A stretch of DNA of 64,000 nucleotides from Alphaproteobacteria bacterium SS10 (GTDB taxonomy: Bacteria > Pseudomonadota > Alphaproteobacteria > TMED2), in the NCBI GenBank assembly GCA_019192455.1, contig JAHCML010000006.1, positions 191,893 through 255,892 on the forward strand, in the 5' to 3' direction. Position numbers and translations under genes: made by a program. The notes beneath the pieces are model-generated. The model made no database searches. It was given only the letters and a program-made list of their open reading frames with translations, and was not told the DNA's origin. Positions 8,739 to 18,905 of the stretch are shown here, one piece after another (within the stretch, counting starts at the first letter, position 1; each line of letters opens with the position of its first letter).

Positions 8739-9959
8739 CTAGCCACCAAAGTCATCGAGCATGATGTCTTCGCGGTCGACGCCTAGGTCCACCAGCATGT
8801 CGATCACCGACTTGTTCATGATTGGCGGGCCGCAGAGGTAGTACTCGCAATCCTCTGGCGCTGGGTGCTCCTTCAAATACTGCTCAAACAGGACATTGTG
8901 GATGAAGCCGGTATGGCCCTTCCAATCATCCTCAGGCAGCGCGTCTGACAGGGCGACGTTCCATTTGAAGTTCTTGTTCTCTTCATCGATCGTGTCGAAA
9001 TCCTCGACATAGAACATCTCGCGCTTAGAGCGCGCGCCGTACCAGAAGGTGACCTTACGGTCGGTATGGATGCGGCGGAACTGATCGAAGATGTGGCTAC
9101 GCATTGGCGCCATGCCAGCACCACCGCCCACGAAGACCATTTCCTTCTTGGTCTCACGGGCGAAGAACTCACCAAACGGACCAGAGATGGTGACCTTATC
9201 GCCTGGCTTCAGGCTGAAGATGTAAGAGGACATCTGGCCAGGCGCGATGCCATCGCTGCCCGGTGGCGGGGTCGCAATCCGGACGTTGAGCATGATGACG
9301 CCCTTTTCCTCCGGATAGTTAGCCATGGAGTAAGCACGCTCAATCGGCTCATCCACCTTTGATTCATACCGCCACAGATTGAACTTATCCCAATCTTCTC
9401 GGTACTCCTCAGCAACGTCGAAATCCTTATAGGCAACGGTGTGGGATGGGGCCTCAATCTGGATATAACCACCAGCGCGGAAGGCAACATCCTCACCCTC
9501 AGGAAGCTTGAGCTTCAACTCTTTAATGAAGGTTGCCACGTTATCGTTGGAGACAACCTCACATTCCCATTTCTTAACGCCGAAGACTTCTTCCGGGACC
9601 TCCACTTCCATGTCCTGCTTCACCGTCACCTGACAGGATAGGCGGTCACCGCAGGAGGCCTCACGCTTGGTAATATGGCTTTCCTCGGTCGGCAGGATGG
9701 AGCCGCCACCGGAGTGGATCTTCACCCGGCATTGGGCGCAGGTACCACCACCGCCGCAGGCTGATGGTACGAACAGGCTTTGGCCGGCCAAGGTCTGCAA
9801 CAACTTGCCGCCAGCGGGAACGGAGATGGTCTTCTCACCATTGATGGTGATGTTCACATTGCCGGTTGAGACCAGGCGTGAGCGGGCGGCCAGAATGACC
9901 GTGACCAGCGCCAGAACAACGGCAGTGAAGAGCAAAATACCGAGGCTGAAGGTTTCCAT
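8739..9959 (-). CDS. nqrF: Na+-translocating NADH:quinone reductase subunit F
   Basis: NqrF is the electron entry subunit: it oxidises NADH with FAD and passes electrons through a 2Fe-2S cluster into the membrane part of the pump. One membrane helix (about residues 5-25) anchors it. The ferredoxin-like domain has cysteines 68, 74, 77 and 109 ([10 protein letters not shown] and LSCQV), the expected cluster ligands. The FAD-binding RAYSMANYP motif and the NAD-binding [11 protein letters not shown] follow, and the C-terminus carries YYLCGPP. Length (406) is normal. It is the last gene of the operon, 14 bases after nqrE, and is followed by a hairpin terminator. Confidence 0.97.
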   Translation of the reverse strand: METFSLGILLFTAVVLALVTVILAARSRLVSTGNVNITINGEKTISVPAGGKLLQTLAGQSLFVPSACGGGGTCAQCRVKIHSGGGSILPTEESHITKREASCGDRLSCQVTVKQDMEVEVPEEVFGVKKWECEVVSNDNVATFIKELKLKLPEGEDVAFRAGGYIQIEAPSHTVAYKDFDVAEEYREDWDKFNLWRYESKVDEPIERAYSMANYPEEKGVIMLNVRIATPPPGSDGIAPGQMSSYIFSLKPGDKVTISGPFGEFFARETKKEMVFVGGGAGMAPMRSHIFDQFRRIHTDRKVTFWYGARSKREMFYVEDFDTIDEENKNFKWNVALSDALPEDDWKGHTGFIHNVLFEQYLKEHPAPEDCEYYLCGPPIMNKSVIDMLVDLGVDREDIMLDDFGG

Positions 9960-9973
9960 ATCTGTGATCCCTC

Positions 9974-10581
<608 letters not shown>

Positions 10582-10585
<4 letters not shown>

Positions 10586-11235
10586 TGGGCCTCAACCGTT
10601 TGGATTTTGTACTCGCGCTCTTCGACCTGCTTTGGCTTCCAGGTACGGAATGCCCAGATGATCAGGCCAATGATGAAGAAGGCGGAAGGCGGCAGCAGCA
10701 GCATGCCGTTTGGCACGTACCAGCCGCCATTGTTCACGGTCTCAAGCACGGTGACACCGAACAGGGTGCCAGCACCGAACAGTTCCCGCACGAAGCCGAC
10801 CATCATCAGGATGAGGCCGTAGCCAAGGCCGTTACCCACCCCATCAATGAAGGAGGCAACCGGCGGGTTTTTCATTGCGAAGGCTTCGGCCCGGCCCATG
10901 ACAATACAGTTGGTAATGATCAGGCCCACGAAGACCGAGAGGGTCTTTGAAATCTCGAAGGCGAAGGCCTTAAGCAGCTGATCGACCACGATGACGAGCG
11001 AGGCAATCACAACCATCTGCACGATGATGCGGATTGAGTTCGGAATGTGGTTCCGGATCATCGAGATGAACATCGATGAGAAACCGCAGACAAAGATCAC
11101 CGCGAGCGACATAACCAGTGACACCTGCAGTGAGGTGGTCACCGCCAGCGCTGAGCAGATGCCCAGAACCTGAAGGGTGATTGGGTTATTGTCGACCAAC
11201 GGGTCGGTCAGCATCTGTTTGCGTGTTTGAGGCAT
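10582..11235 (-). CDS. nqrD: Na+-translocating NADH:quinone reductase subunit D
   Basis: This 217-residue membrane subunit is the partner of NqrE. It carries [19 protein letters not shown] at the N-terminus and [17 protein letters not shown] in the middle, which place the family cysteines within membrane helices. Roughly six helices are apparent. The gene abuts nqrC with no gap and overlaps nqrE by four bases, so the subunits are translated together. It is distinguished from the related RnfE by its neighbours and by the [14 protein letters not shown] signature. Confidence 0.96.
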
Positions 11236-12066
11236 TTAGATGCTCCCTGCTTTCAGCTTCGCCAAGAAGGGCTCATAGCCCTGCTCACCCATCCAAAACC
11301 GCACCATGTTATCGACGCCATTTGAGGTCAGGGTCGAACCTGACAGGGCATCCACATGGTAGTCCGCACCGGCTGGAGGCACAGTCTTCGCGACCGTAAT
11401 CTGCAGCTCACCGGCATCATCCTTCAGCCGCTTACCGCGCCACAGCGCCTTCCAGCGGGGGTTATCTACCTCACCACCTAGGCCTGGTGTCTCGGCATGC
11501 TGGTAGAACTGCAGGCCGAAGATATCGTTGCCATTCGCCTCAAGCGCGATGAAGCCATAGAGCGTGGACCAAAGGCCGTAACCATGGATCGGCAGCACAA
11601 CCTTGCTGAGGTCACCCGCATCATCACGCAGCAGATAGACCGTCACGAACTTTGATTGACGGCCAATTGAGGCCGGGTCATCGGTTAGGGCGATAGAGGT
11701 GGCCGGATCATCAGCGGCAGCCAAATCATCGAAATTGGTCGGATCGAACTGATCGGTGAATTCACCGGTCTCAAGCTCAAGCACCTTTGGCTCAAACGCA
11801 GCAAAGGCGTCCTGCACATCGATATCGGGGCTGTAAGTACCGGCAACCTGGAGGATGTTGACCTGTTTATCGCGGGCCGCGTTCTCCTGCTGCATCGGGC
11901 GGAGGGCAACGGCCACGGCAGAGACCGCCATGGAGGCGATCAGGCACAGGGTCAGTGCAACCGCAAAGGTCTTCGGCACGGAATCTGGTGGCAATGCTAG
12001 GAAACGGCCAATGGGCCCTTTTGGCTTCTCAGAATTGCCCTCGGGGTTTTGATTATCGTCAGGCAT
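11236..12066 (-). CDS. nqrC: Na+-translocating NADH:quinone reductase subunit C (covalent FMN)
   Basis: NqrC has one membrane helix (about residues 33-55, FAVALTLCLIASMAVSAVAV) and a large periplasmic domain that carries covalently bound FMN. The attachment motif is visible as DALSGSTLTSNGV; Thr245 is the expected flavinylated residue. Most homologues have SGAT here; this one has SGST, which still fits the ApbE target consensus. At 276 residues it is slightly longer than the Vibrio protein because of a charged, proline-containing N-terminus. It overlaps nqrB by eight bases. The ApbE enzyme encoded at 14842 should attach the flavin. Confidence 0.96.
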   Translation of the reverse strand: MPDDNQNPEGNSEKPKGPIGRFLALPPDSVPKTFAVALTLCLIASMAVSAVAVALRPMQQENAARDKQVNILQVAGTYSPDIDVQDAFAAFEPKVLELETGEFTDQFDPTNFDDLAAADDPATSIALTDDPASIGRQSKFVTVYLLRDDAGDLSKVVLPIHGYGLWSTLYGFIALEANGNDIFGLQFYQHAETPGLGGEVDNPRWKALWRGKRLKDDAGELQITVAKTVPPAGADYHVDALSGSTLTSNGVDNMVRFWMGEQGYEPFLAKLKAGSI

Positions 12067-13273
12067 TGGCCGCCCCCGCGAAGCGCTTCATCCGGCGCTT
12101 GATGTTGGCTTGCACCACGAAGTGATCAATCAGTGGCGCGAAGACATTGCCGAATAGGATGGCCAGCATCATCCCCTCAGGGAAGGCCGGGTTAATCACC
12201 CGGATCATCACCACCATCACCCCGATCAGCGCCCCATAGATATAGCGGCCCAGATTGGTGTGGGAGCCAGAGACCGGCTCGGTGACCATAAACACGAGAC
12301 CGAAGGCGTAACCACCAACGACCAGGTGCCAATACCAGGGCATGGCGAACATTGGGTTCGTCTCAGACCCGATCATATTGAGCAGGGTTGAGAAGGCGAT
12401 CATGCCGCCCAGGCAGCCGGCCACCATGCGCCAGTTCGCAATCCGCGTGGCTAGCAAGAAGGCGAGGCCGATAAAGGCCGCAAGTGTCGATGTTTCACCG
12501 ATGCTGCCCTGAACAAAGCCAAGGAAGCTATCCATCCAGGTAACCCCGCGGGCCACGATCTCTTGATAGCCATCAGAGGCTGCAACCGCCAAAGCGGTGG
12601 CACCAGAGAAGCCATCAACCGGGGTCCAAATGGTGTCGCCAGACATTTGCGCCGGATAGGCGAAATACAGGAAGGCACGACCAGTTAGCGCAGGGTTCAG
12701 GAAGTTCTTACCGGTACCGCCAAACACCTCTTTACCGATCACCACACCGAACATAATGCCCAGCGCCACCTGCCAAAGCGGTGGGTCCGGCGGCATGATG
12801 AGCGCATAGAGCATGGAGGTAACGAGGAAGCCTTCATTCACCTCGTGGCGGCGGATCGTGGCGAACACAACCTCACAGATACCCCCCGCAACCAGGGTCG
12901 TTATGTAGACCGGCAGGAAGTAGAGGAGGCCGTGGAAAAAGTTGGCGAAGATATTGGTTGGGTCAAAGCCAATGCCGAGCATCTGGATGATGTCGGCGCG
13001 CCAGCCCGAGGCACCAAGATCGGCAATCGCCGTATTGGTTTGCAGGCCGATATTATAGCAGCCAAGCAAGATGCACGGGATCGTCGCCAGCACCACATAG
13101 CTCATGATCCGCTTCATATCGACGTATGAGCGGGCATGCGGTGCCGCGGTGGTCACGGTCTTGGGCGTGTAGAGGAAGCTCTCCACCATCTCATAGACGG
13201 GGAAGTAGCGTTCCCACTTACCGCCCTTAAGAAAATGCGGTTCGATACCGTCGAAGAAGTTACGAAGGCCCAT
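12059..13273 (-). CDS. nqrB: Na+-translocating NADH:quinone reductase subunit B (covalent FMN, riboflavin site)
   Basis: This 404-residue polytopic subunit forms the core of the sodium channel and quinone site. The N-terminus GIEPHFLKGGKWERYFPVYE is family-typical. The FMN attachment motif is DGFSGATALAV, with Thr226 the expected modified residue. HVRSYVDMKR-type sequence (here HARSYVDMKRIM) and GTGKNFLNPALTGRAF are further signatures. About ten hydrophobic helices are present. It starts with ATG six bases after nqrA and overlaps nqrC. Confidence 0.97.
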   Translation of the reverse strand: MGLRNFFDGIEPHFLKGGKWERYFPVYEMVESFLYTPKTVTTAAPHARSYVDMKRIMSYVVLATIPCILLGCYNIGLQTNTAIADLGASGWRADIIQMLGIGFDPTNIFANFFHGLLYFLPVYITTLVAGGICEVVFATIRRHEVNEGFLVTSMLYALIMPPDPPLWQVALGIMFGVVIGKEVFGGTGKNFLNPALTGRAFLYFAYPAQMSGDTIWTPVDGFSGATALAVAASDGYQEIVARGVTWMDSFLGFVQGSIGETSTLAAFIGLAFLLATRIANWRMVAGCLGGMIAFSTLLNMIGSETNPMFAMPWYWHLVVGGYAFGLVFMVTEPVSGSHTNLGRYIYGALIGVMVVMIRVINPAFPEGMMLAILFGNVFAPLIDHFVVQANIKRRMKRFAGAANA

Positions 13274-13279
13274 CGGTGC

Positions 13280-14623
13280 CTATCCCTCTTTCTCGATCTT
13301 GGTCAGGCAGTCGCGTAGCGCCATGCCATATTCGTATTTGGCCGGGCAGGCGAAAGCCACCAAGCCCAGATCCTCTTCATCCAGCTCCAACGCGCCGAGC
13401 GCTTGCGCTGTGTCCGTGTCCATAACCAGCAAGGCCCGGAGTAGTTGGGTTGGCAGGTAATCCTGCGGCATCAGCTGCTCAAACGTGCCGGTAGGCACCA
13501 TCGCGCGGCGCCCACCATTCAGGTTCGAGGTCAGCGGAAATAGCTTTTTCGACAGGGCAGAGCCAAGCACTGGCTGGAATGCATACTTACTGGGCATGGG
13601 AAGGATCCAGCCCAGGGTGTTCTGCTTCTTATCTTCCTCAATCACCGTCACCTGGCGCGCGTAACGGCCGAGATAGGCGCTAACCCCCTCACCTGCACGA
13701 CCGCTAAGGATCGAGCCTGAGATGAGGCGGACGGAAACAGAGTTATCAATCTGACCGGCGGTCAGCTCATCCATTGAGGCGCCGGCCAGCGTGCGGATTA
13801 GCCGTGGCTCATGGCAGAGTGGGCCACCCAGCGCGATCACGCGCTCAGCGTCCAGATTGCCGGTTTCAAGCAGACGACCGATTGCGATCACATCCTGGTA
13901 CCAAATCGACCAGACGATGCGTTCAACCGATGGCGGCTCGAGGAAGTGCATATGGGTGCCGGGCAGGCCCGCCGGATGTGGTCCGGAAAAAGTGGCTGCC
14001 TGAACGCCATCGATGTCAGCGCCTGGGATCTCCGCGCCGCTCTCATGGCAAAGATAGGTGGTACCGTCGGTCAGCTTGGTGATGGCGGCAAGGCCCTTGG
14101 CGAAAGAGTCGGCTGCCTCACCAATGACGAGAGCGGGGTTGGGGGCCAGCGGCTCGGTGTCCATAGCGGTCACGTAAATCGCAACCGGGCGGGTTGTTGG
14201 CTCAGGTACCTTTGAATAGGGGCGGGTTCGGAACGCACCCCAAAGGCCAGCGGCACACAGGCGCTCGGTTAGACCCTCAGCGGTGTTGGCGTCACCAACC
14301 TTGGAGAAGTAGACCGGCTCTTTCGCGATCTCATCAACCTCAATCTCGATGCTGATCAGCGCGCGCCGGGCACCACGGTTGATGCCTTGGACACGGCCAG
14401 CAATCGGCGCGGTGATGACCGCATCCGGATTATCTTTATGGGCAAACAGCGGCGTGCCGGCGGCGACAACCTCGCCTTCCTCAACGAACACGCGTGGTTT
14501 GAGGTCGATATAATCCTCACCCAATACGGCCACGGTGCGAACGGCGGGGCCGTCCTGGATGGCCTGGGCAGGCGAGCCCTGAACTGGCAGGTTCAGACCC
14601 TTTCGGAGCTGATAGTGCTGCAA
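13280..14623 (-). CDS. nqrA: Na+-translocating NADH:quinone reductase subunit A
   Basis: NqrA is the peripheral cytoplasmic subunit (447 residues) that helps position quinone and links NqrF and NqrB. Recognisable segments are LRKGLNLPVQG at the start, SLSAFQPVLG-like KYAFQPVLGSALSKKLFP, and the late conserved stretch around LDEEDLGLVAFACPAKYEYG. The start is read as TTG, because no ATG in a suitable place precedes the LRKGL motif; this is less certain than the identity. As first gene of the operon it sets the promoter position: the control region must lie in 14624-14841, shared with divergent apbE. Confidence 0.95.
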   Translation of the reverse strand: MQHYQLRKGLNLPVQGSPAQAIQDGPAVRTVAVLGEDYIDLKPRVFVEEGEVVAAGTPLFAHKDNPDAVITAPIAGRVQGINRGARRALISIEIEVDEIAKEPVYFSKVGDANTAEGLTERLCAAGLWGAFRTRPYSKVPEPTTRPVAIYVTAMDTEPLAPNPALVIGEAADSFAKGLAAITKLTDGTTYLCHESGAEIPGADIDGVQAATFSGPHPAGLPGTHMHFLEPPSVERIVWSIWYQDVIAIGRLLETGNLDAERVIALGGPLCHEPRLIRTLAGASMDELTAGQIDNSVSVRLISGSILSGRAGEGVSAYLGRYARQVTVIEEDKKQNTLGWILPMPSKYAFQPVLGSALSKKLFPLTSNLNGGRRAMVPTGTFEQLMPQDYLPTQLLRALLVMDTDTAQALGALELDEEDLGLVAFACPAKYEYGMALRDCLTKIEKEG

Positions 14624-14841
14624 GCGAATTAATCCCGAATCTCAGTTACATAAGTCCCAGCGTTTTGCCGCCAGGACGACCGCCAATGGTTTGTCCACCA
14701 ACAGTCGGATTTGAATATCATACTGATATGCCAGCTTCATCTTATTTGCTATCCCATGCGGCAAGGAATCACGTTGGTGGGCATCAACTGGTGCGCCATG
14801 ATCCCGCAGTGCCGAAAAACAACCTCAAAAAGCCGCCCAAA

Positions 14842-15897
14842 ATGGCCCGAACCCGAACAATCTGGCTGGCCTGCCTTCTGCTGCTGGTAACTGCCTGCGG
14901 TGAGCAACAGCAGGTGTTCCGCCTAACCGGGGAGACGATGGGCACGACCTATAACATCGTCGCCGTCGATAGGGCCGGGCATATCGAGCTGAAGGACCTG
15001 CAAACGGCGGTGGGCAATACCCTGGCCCGGGTCAATCAGCAGATGTCGAACTGGGATCCAAGCTCAGAAATCTCACGCTTCAATCAAACGCGCAGCACGG
15101 ACCCCACCCCAATCTCCAGCGAGCTTTACGCAGTCATGTCGGCGGCAAACGAGGTTCATCGCGATAGCATGGGCCAGTTCGATGTGACCCTGGGGCCGTT
15201 GATTGAACTCTGGGGCTTCGGCGCAAGGACACCGGAGACGCCGGTGCCAAGCGATGCCGAGATTGCGGCCACCCTGGCGCAGGTTGGACAGGAAACGGTG
15301 TTGGAACTAACCGATCAGCCCCCGGCCTTGCGCAAAGCCCGCCCTGATGCATCGGTCTATTTGGCCGCTATCGCCAAGGGGTATGGCGTTGATCAACTGG
15401 CGCTGACCTTGGCCAGCTTTGGCCTAACCGACTACATGGTTGAAATCGGTGGGGATTTGGTTGCGGCAGGGCAGAACCCGGATGGGGAAGCCTGGCGCAT
15501 CGGGATTGAGCGACCGGTCATCGCCCCGCGATCAGTTCAAGAGATTGTCACGGTCAGCGGGCTCGGCATGGCCACGTCTGGCGATTACCGGAACTATTTC
15601 GAGCAAGACGGCACCCGTTACACCCATATTATCGATGCCGAGACGGGGCGCCCGATCACCCATCGCACCGCCTCGGTAACCGTTCTGGCGGAAAGCGCCA
15701 TGCTGGCTGATGCCTGGGCCACCGCGTTGTTGGTTCTGGGCCAAGAACGTGGGTTGGCGCTGTCAGAGCAGCATAATCTGGCCGCCCTCTTTATTGCGCG
15801 GGCGGAGCCCCCAAATGATAGTGAGGCAGATGAGACCGGGCCGCACTTTAAGGCGACGGCGAATTCTTACTTTGAAGCACTTCAGGCAACCAATTAG
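14842..15897 (+). CDS. apbE: ApbE lipoprotein, FAD:protein FMN transferase
   Basis: ApbE uses FAD to attach FMN covalently to threonines in target proteins, here NqrB and NqrC. The chosen start at 14842 gives a lipoprotein signal (about residues 1-19) ending in VTAC, which would anchor it on the periplasmic face, and a length of 351 residues like other ApbE proteins. Signatures include GETMGTTYNI, FDVTLGPLIELWGF, AKGYGVDQLA and the late RYTHIIDAETGRPI with SAMLADAWATALLVLG. A longer reading frame upstream (from about 14665) would put about 60 residues before the signal peptide and is unlikely. It is divergent from nqrA and followed by nqrM. Confidence 0.94.
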   Translation: MARTRTIWLACLLLLVTACGEQQQVFRLTGETMGTTYNIVAVDRAGHIELKDLQTAVGNTLARVNQQMSNWDPSSEISRFNQTRSTDPTPISSELYAVMSAANEVHRDSMGQFDVTLGPLIELWGFGARTPETPVPSDAEIAATLAQVGQETVLELTDQPPALRKARPDASVYLAAIAKGYGVDQLALTLASFGLTDYMVEIGGDLVAAGQNPDGEAWRIGIERPVIAPRSVQEIVTVSGLGMATSGDYRNYFEQDGTRYTHIIDAETGRPITHRTASVTVLAESAMLADAWATALLVLGQERGLALSEQHNLAALFIARAEPPNDSEADETGPHFKATANSYFEALQATN

Positions 15898-15980
15898 GCT
15901 AGCGCGTACGTTCGGATGGATTTATTTGCCTTTATCGCTCAACTTACTGTGCGGCTGACTAAAGCGCTGACCGAGATCAC

Positions 15981-16208
15981 ATGGAAATAACCACCTTCAT
16001 ACTCGCCTTTTGCCTGCTTCTGCTGGTCGTCACCGGCATGGCAATCGGGGCAATTTTGATGGGCAAAACCATCCAGGGCAGCTGTGGTGGCCTAAATGCG
16101 GTTGCTGGTGCCGATAAATGCCTGGTGTGTAAAAAGCCGATTGATCCGGATAGCCCACTTCGCGAGCGCCTGAACTGCCCGCGCGCAAAACAACGCGCAG
16201 AAGCCTAA
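15981..16208 (+). CDS. nqrM: NqrM, Na+-NQR maturation factor
   Basis: This small protein (75 residues) has one N-terminal membrane helix (about 5-28), followed by GSCGGLNAVAGADKCLVCKK. The three clustered cysteines and GSCGGL are the hallmark of NqrM (former DUF539), which is needed for assembly of the NQR complex and is thought to deliver iron to the NqrD/NqrE centre. It is 83 bases downstream of apbE and probably transcribed with it, so both accessory factors form one unit facing the structural operon. Confidence 0.93.
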   Translation: MEITTFILAFCLLLLVVTGMAIGAILMGKTIQGSCGGLNAVAGADKCLVCKKPIDPDSPLRERLNCPRAKQRAEA

Positions 16209-16218
16209 TTTTCTTAGG

Positions 16219-16419
16219 CTAGCCGGCTTCTAACGGCACGAAACCCAGCACCAAAAGACAGAACGCGGCAACCGACCCGAATAGCCAAGCCTGCCAGGCG
16301 GGCCCCTCTGCTTTCCACACCGCGCGATAGCGATATCCAGCCACAACGGCGATGACAAACAGCACCGTGGCGGTGGTCGGTGTCAGAACTATCCCAAGAT
16401 CGCCCACAAAGGCCCTCAT
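16219..16419 (-). CDS. Small predicted membrane protein, unknown function
   Basis: This 66-residue reading frame has two hydrophobic stretches (about residues 11-28 and 45-60) separated by a short charged loop, YRYRAVWKAEGPAWQAW. I do not recognise the family. It converges on nqrM, with a short hairpin (16202-16220, 7-base arms AGCCTAA/TTAGGCT) covering both ends. Whether it is expressed is uncertain; coding support comes only from its hydrophobic pattern and a tidy fit between neighbours. Confidence 0.4.
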   Translation of the reverse strand: MRAFVGDLGIVLTPTTATVLFVIAVVAGYRYRAVWKAEGPAWQAWLFGSVAAFCLLVLGFVPLEAG

Positions 16420-16534
16420 TCACTAAGTTGTGGGGAATTTCCCCGATCATCGCTAATGGTCTAAACTAATCACAAAAATAGAGCGCGCCCCCAAAACAAC
16501 CAATGGCGCTCACACATAAAGGGAGTGACCAACA

Positions 16535-17056
16535 ATGCCCTATTCTTATCAAGGCCCCACCCGCGACGATAAGCAGAGTGATCGCACCTATAGCCAGTCA
16601 ACTGAGGCCAACCTCTCAACCGACACGGCCACCGTCGCCAATCTGATTAGCCGTAAGGGCAATCAGGTCTTCTCAATCCGTCCTGAAGACACCCTCAGCA
16701 CGGCCGTTGAGGTCCTGCGGGACCGCCGCGTCGGCGCCCTGCTTGTTACCGATATGAAGGGTGCGCTAGTCGGAATCCTGTCTGAACGGGATATCGTCCG
16801 CAAACTAGCCGATGAACCGGGCCAAACCCTGCCCCACCGGGTGGATGAGGTGATGACCAGCAAGGTTGAGACCTGCGCCCCGACCGATACACTTGTCTCC
16901 GTCCTCCGCCGCATGACCGATGGCCGTTTCCGCCACATGCCGGTGATGGAGAATGACGGCCTGGTCGGCATGGTCACCATCGGCGATGTGGTCCATTTCC
17001 GACTAGCAGAAGTTGAGCATGAAGCGCTGCAGTTAAAGCAGCTGATTGTCGGCTAA
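16535..17056 (+). CDS. CBS-domain pair protein
   Basis: This 173-residue cytoplasmic protein is made of two CBS motifs after a 35-residue polar N-terminus. CBS1 includes IRPEDTLSTAVEVLRDRRVGALLVTD and GILSERDIVRKLA; CBS2 includes CAPTDTLVSVLRRMTDGRFRHMPV and GMVTIGDVVHFRL. A pair forms one module that usually binds adenine nucleotides and acts as an energy or redox sensor. No catalytic domain is attached, so it probably regulates a partner. The ribosome site AAAGGGAG is good. The gene stands alone. Confidence 0.88.
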   Translation: MPYSYQGPTRDDKQSDRTYSQSTEANLSTDTATVANLISRKGNQVFSIRPEDTLSTAVEVLRDRRVGALLVTDMKGALVGILSERDIVRKLADEPGQTLPHRVDEVMTSKVETCAPTDTLVSVLRRMTDGRFRHMPVMENDGLVGMVTIGDVVHFRLAEVEHEALQLKQLIVG

Positions 17057-17189
17057 ACCGCTTTATGGTCCGGCCAGCATCGTAGTGTTTGAAAAGCTGG
17101 CCGTGCCCCTCTAATAGCTTCGGATATTAGCGATTGCCCTCAAGCCCAAATGGCTTGAAACCCATCCACGCGCCCGGAGCTCAAACGAC

Positions 17190-17429
17190 ATGTCGATCGA
17201 ATTCAACAGCATCACCGAAGAAGACGGCCCAGACACCATCACGATCCTGGCTGAGGGCTTTACCGAAGCGGCGATGGAATATCACCGCCGTGAGATGGGC
17301 GCTAAGGGCTACAGCCTCGGCGGCCCGATCAAGCCGCAGACCTTCTTCATCACGGATGGGATGGGCGAGCCGACCCCGCTGCTCGAAGGTAAGCAATACT
17401 TCGCTGCCACCTTCACGCGGAAGAAGTAG
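17190..17429 (+). CDS. Small conserved-looking cytoplasmic protein, unknown
   Basis: This 79-residue acidic protein has mixed helix and strand character: SIEFNSITEEDGPDTITILA, then a helix around FTEAAMEYHRREMGAKGY and a C-terminal strand KQYFAATFTRKK. It has no signal peptide or membrane segment. I do not recognise it. It has its own leader with several short inverted repeats (17111-17130, 17140-17158) and ends seven bases before the converging membrane-protein gene. Confidence 0.55.
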   Translation: MSIEFNSITEEDGPDTITILAEGFTEAAMEYHRREMGAKGYSLGGPIKPQTFFITDGMGEPTPLLEGKQYFAATFTRKK

Positions 17430-17435
17430 CGCCAG

Positions 17436-17909
17436 CTACCAGCTGAAGATGTCGCCAATGTTTTCGATAATGGCGACCAGCAGCAACACGCCCAATATCA
17501 CCAGGGTCATCCACCATAGAAACTGGAAGATGATGGCCGCTGAACCCAGCGTCGCGCCATAGGCGGAAAAGCGCCAATTCTCGCGCATGATCCCAGAGAT
17601 TAGTGAGAGCACCAGCGCGCCAATGCCGAGCACGGGCGCCACAATGGCGAGGTAATCCCAGACCGATGCGGGCTCTGGCTCCACCTCCGGCTGCGGTAGC
17701 CCCATTAGGCTGCGCCAGGCTGAGCTTTTGATCTCCCCCGCAATCTCGCCAATCTGGGTTGCCGCATATGGCTTAGGCTCGAAGGTGGGGCCAACGATCT
17801 GGGCGAAAACCATCATGAGAGCTATAGCGCCCAGTAACACCCCCCAGAACCCAACTTTTCTCAGTATTTTTGGGCCTTCGGACGGCAGCGCATCAAGTGT
17901 TGGTTCCAT
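17436..17909 (-). CDS. Predicted inner-membrane protein, unknown
   Basis: This 157-residue protein has three hydrophobic segments: about residues 17-38 (GFWGVLLGAIALMMVFAQIV), 83-105 and 118-148. A proline/glutamate-rich loop (PEVEPEPASVWDY) lies after the first. The overall plan resembles small alphaproteobacterial membrane proteins without assigned function. The start at 17909 has a GGGAG ribosome site ten bases upstream; an ATG at 17930 would add seven residues but has none. Nothing nearby hints at its job. Confidence 0.55.
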   Translation of the reverse strand: MEPTLDALPSEGPKILRKVGFWGVLLGAIALMMVFAQIVGPTFEPKPYAATQIGEIAGEIKSSAWRSLMGLPQPEVEPEPASVWDYLAIVAPVLGIGALVLSLISGIMRENWRFSAYGATLGSAAIIFQFLWWMTLVILGVLLLVAIIENIGDIFSW

Positions 17910-18149
17910 CGATCTCTGGCTCCCGCGCATGGTTTCGGCACGCTTCTAGCCTGGTTGGACGAGCCAGACTGCCGATTGCTTGGGCCAGATTATACCCACC
18001 TGCCCATCTCCCCGCACAAGGCCTTAGCCCAGTTACAGGGAAGAACCAGCGAAAAGGGGGATTTCGCGGCAATGCGCTCCTGACAAGCGTAACGCTTGGA
18101 TATCCGCTAGATATGCAAGCACTGGCAGGCGCATCTCAGGGGATAATGG

Positions 18150-18899
18150 GTGGCAGATCAAACAACAACGGTGGCTGGGACAGAACCACGCCCACGATAC
18201 AGCGCACGCACGGCCCTCTTTGATGCGGTCTTTATCGTCTTCAATCTGAGCTATGCACTGTTCGCCTCAACCCGCTGTGTCTTGTTTGATGGCCGGTATT
18301 TACAGCGCGACCTACTGCGCTACAGCCAGCGCATTTCCTGGATGCTTGAGAAGATTTTGGGCATCACGGTTGAGGTGACGGGCGCTGAGAATATCCCGGA
18401 TGATCGCCCGGTCATCATGGGTTCCAGGCACATGTCCTGGCTCGATCCGATCTTAAGCCTGCAATATGCACGCGGGGTTCGCGGGCTGGCCAAAAAAGAA
18501 CTGTTCACCATCCCCTTTATCGGGTCGGTGTTCCGGCAAATGAAGAACATCAAGGTCGACCGTGAAGCGCAAAAGACTGAGATCGGCATTCACGAGATCG
18601 CTGAACAGGTGAACAGCAGCACCCGCCCACTGATGATCTATCCGGAGGGCACGCGCTGCCGCCAAGGTGAGGTGCGCCGCCTGAAGTCAGGCATCTTCCG
18701 TATTCATGAGGCGTCTGGCGTCGACGTGCTGCCAATCCGCACCAACTCAGGCGCCCATTGGCGTGGTCCGGGCCATGGCTCACGGCCCGGCGTGATCCGT
18801 ATCGAGGTCCTGCCACCACTGCCACGCACTGACGACAAAGACGCCTTTATGGAGGCACTCAGCACCACGATCACGAATGATCGCTTTGATGCTGAGTAA
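18150..18899 (+). CDS. 1-acyl-glycerol-3-phosphate acyltransferase (PlsC family)
   Basis: This 249-residue membrane-associated enzyme should acylate lysophosphatidic acid to phosphatidic acid in phospholipid synthesis. The catalytic HX4D motif appears as GSRHMSWLDP and the substrate-binding motif as MIYPEGTRCR; the block between, KKELFTIPFIGSVFRQM, is also standard. A hydrophobic segment at residues 21-40 should anchor it. Translation appears to start at GTG (18150). PlsC paralogues vary in acyl and acceptor preference, so the exact substrate is not certain. It converges on acnB. Confidence 0.9.
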   Translation: MADQTTTVAGTEPRPRYSARTALFDAVFIVFNLSYALFASTRCVLFDGRYLQRDLLRYSQRISWMLEKILGITVEVTGAENIPDDRPVIMGSRHMSWLDPILSLQYARGVRGLAKKELFTIPFIGSVFRQMKNIKVDREAQKTEIGIHEIAEQVNSSTRPLMIYPEGTRCRQGEVRRLKSGIFRIHEASGVDVLPIRTNSGAHWRGPGHGSRPGVIRIEVLPPLPRTDDKDAFMEALSTTITNDRFDAE

Positions 18900-18905
18900 C
18901 TGCGA

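Noticed and set aside
16432-16444. GGGGAA-T-TTCCCC inverted repeat
   Set aside because: Short, isolated and without a convincing promoter around it; could arise by chance.
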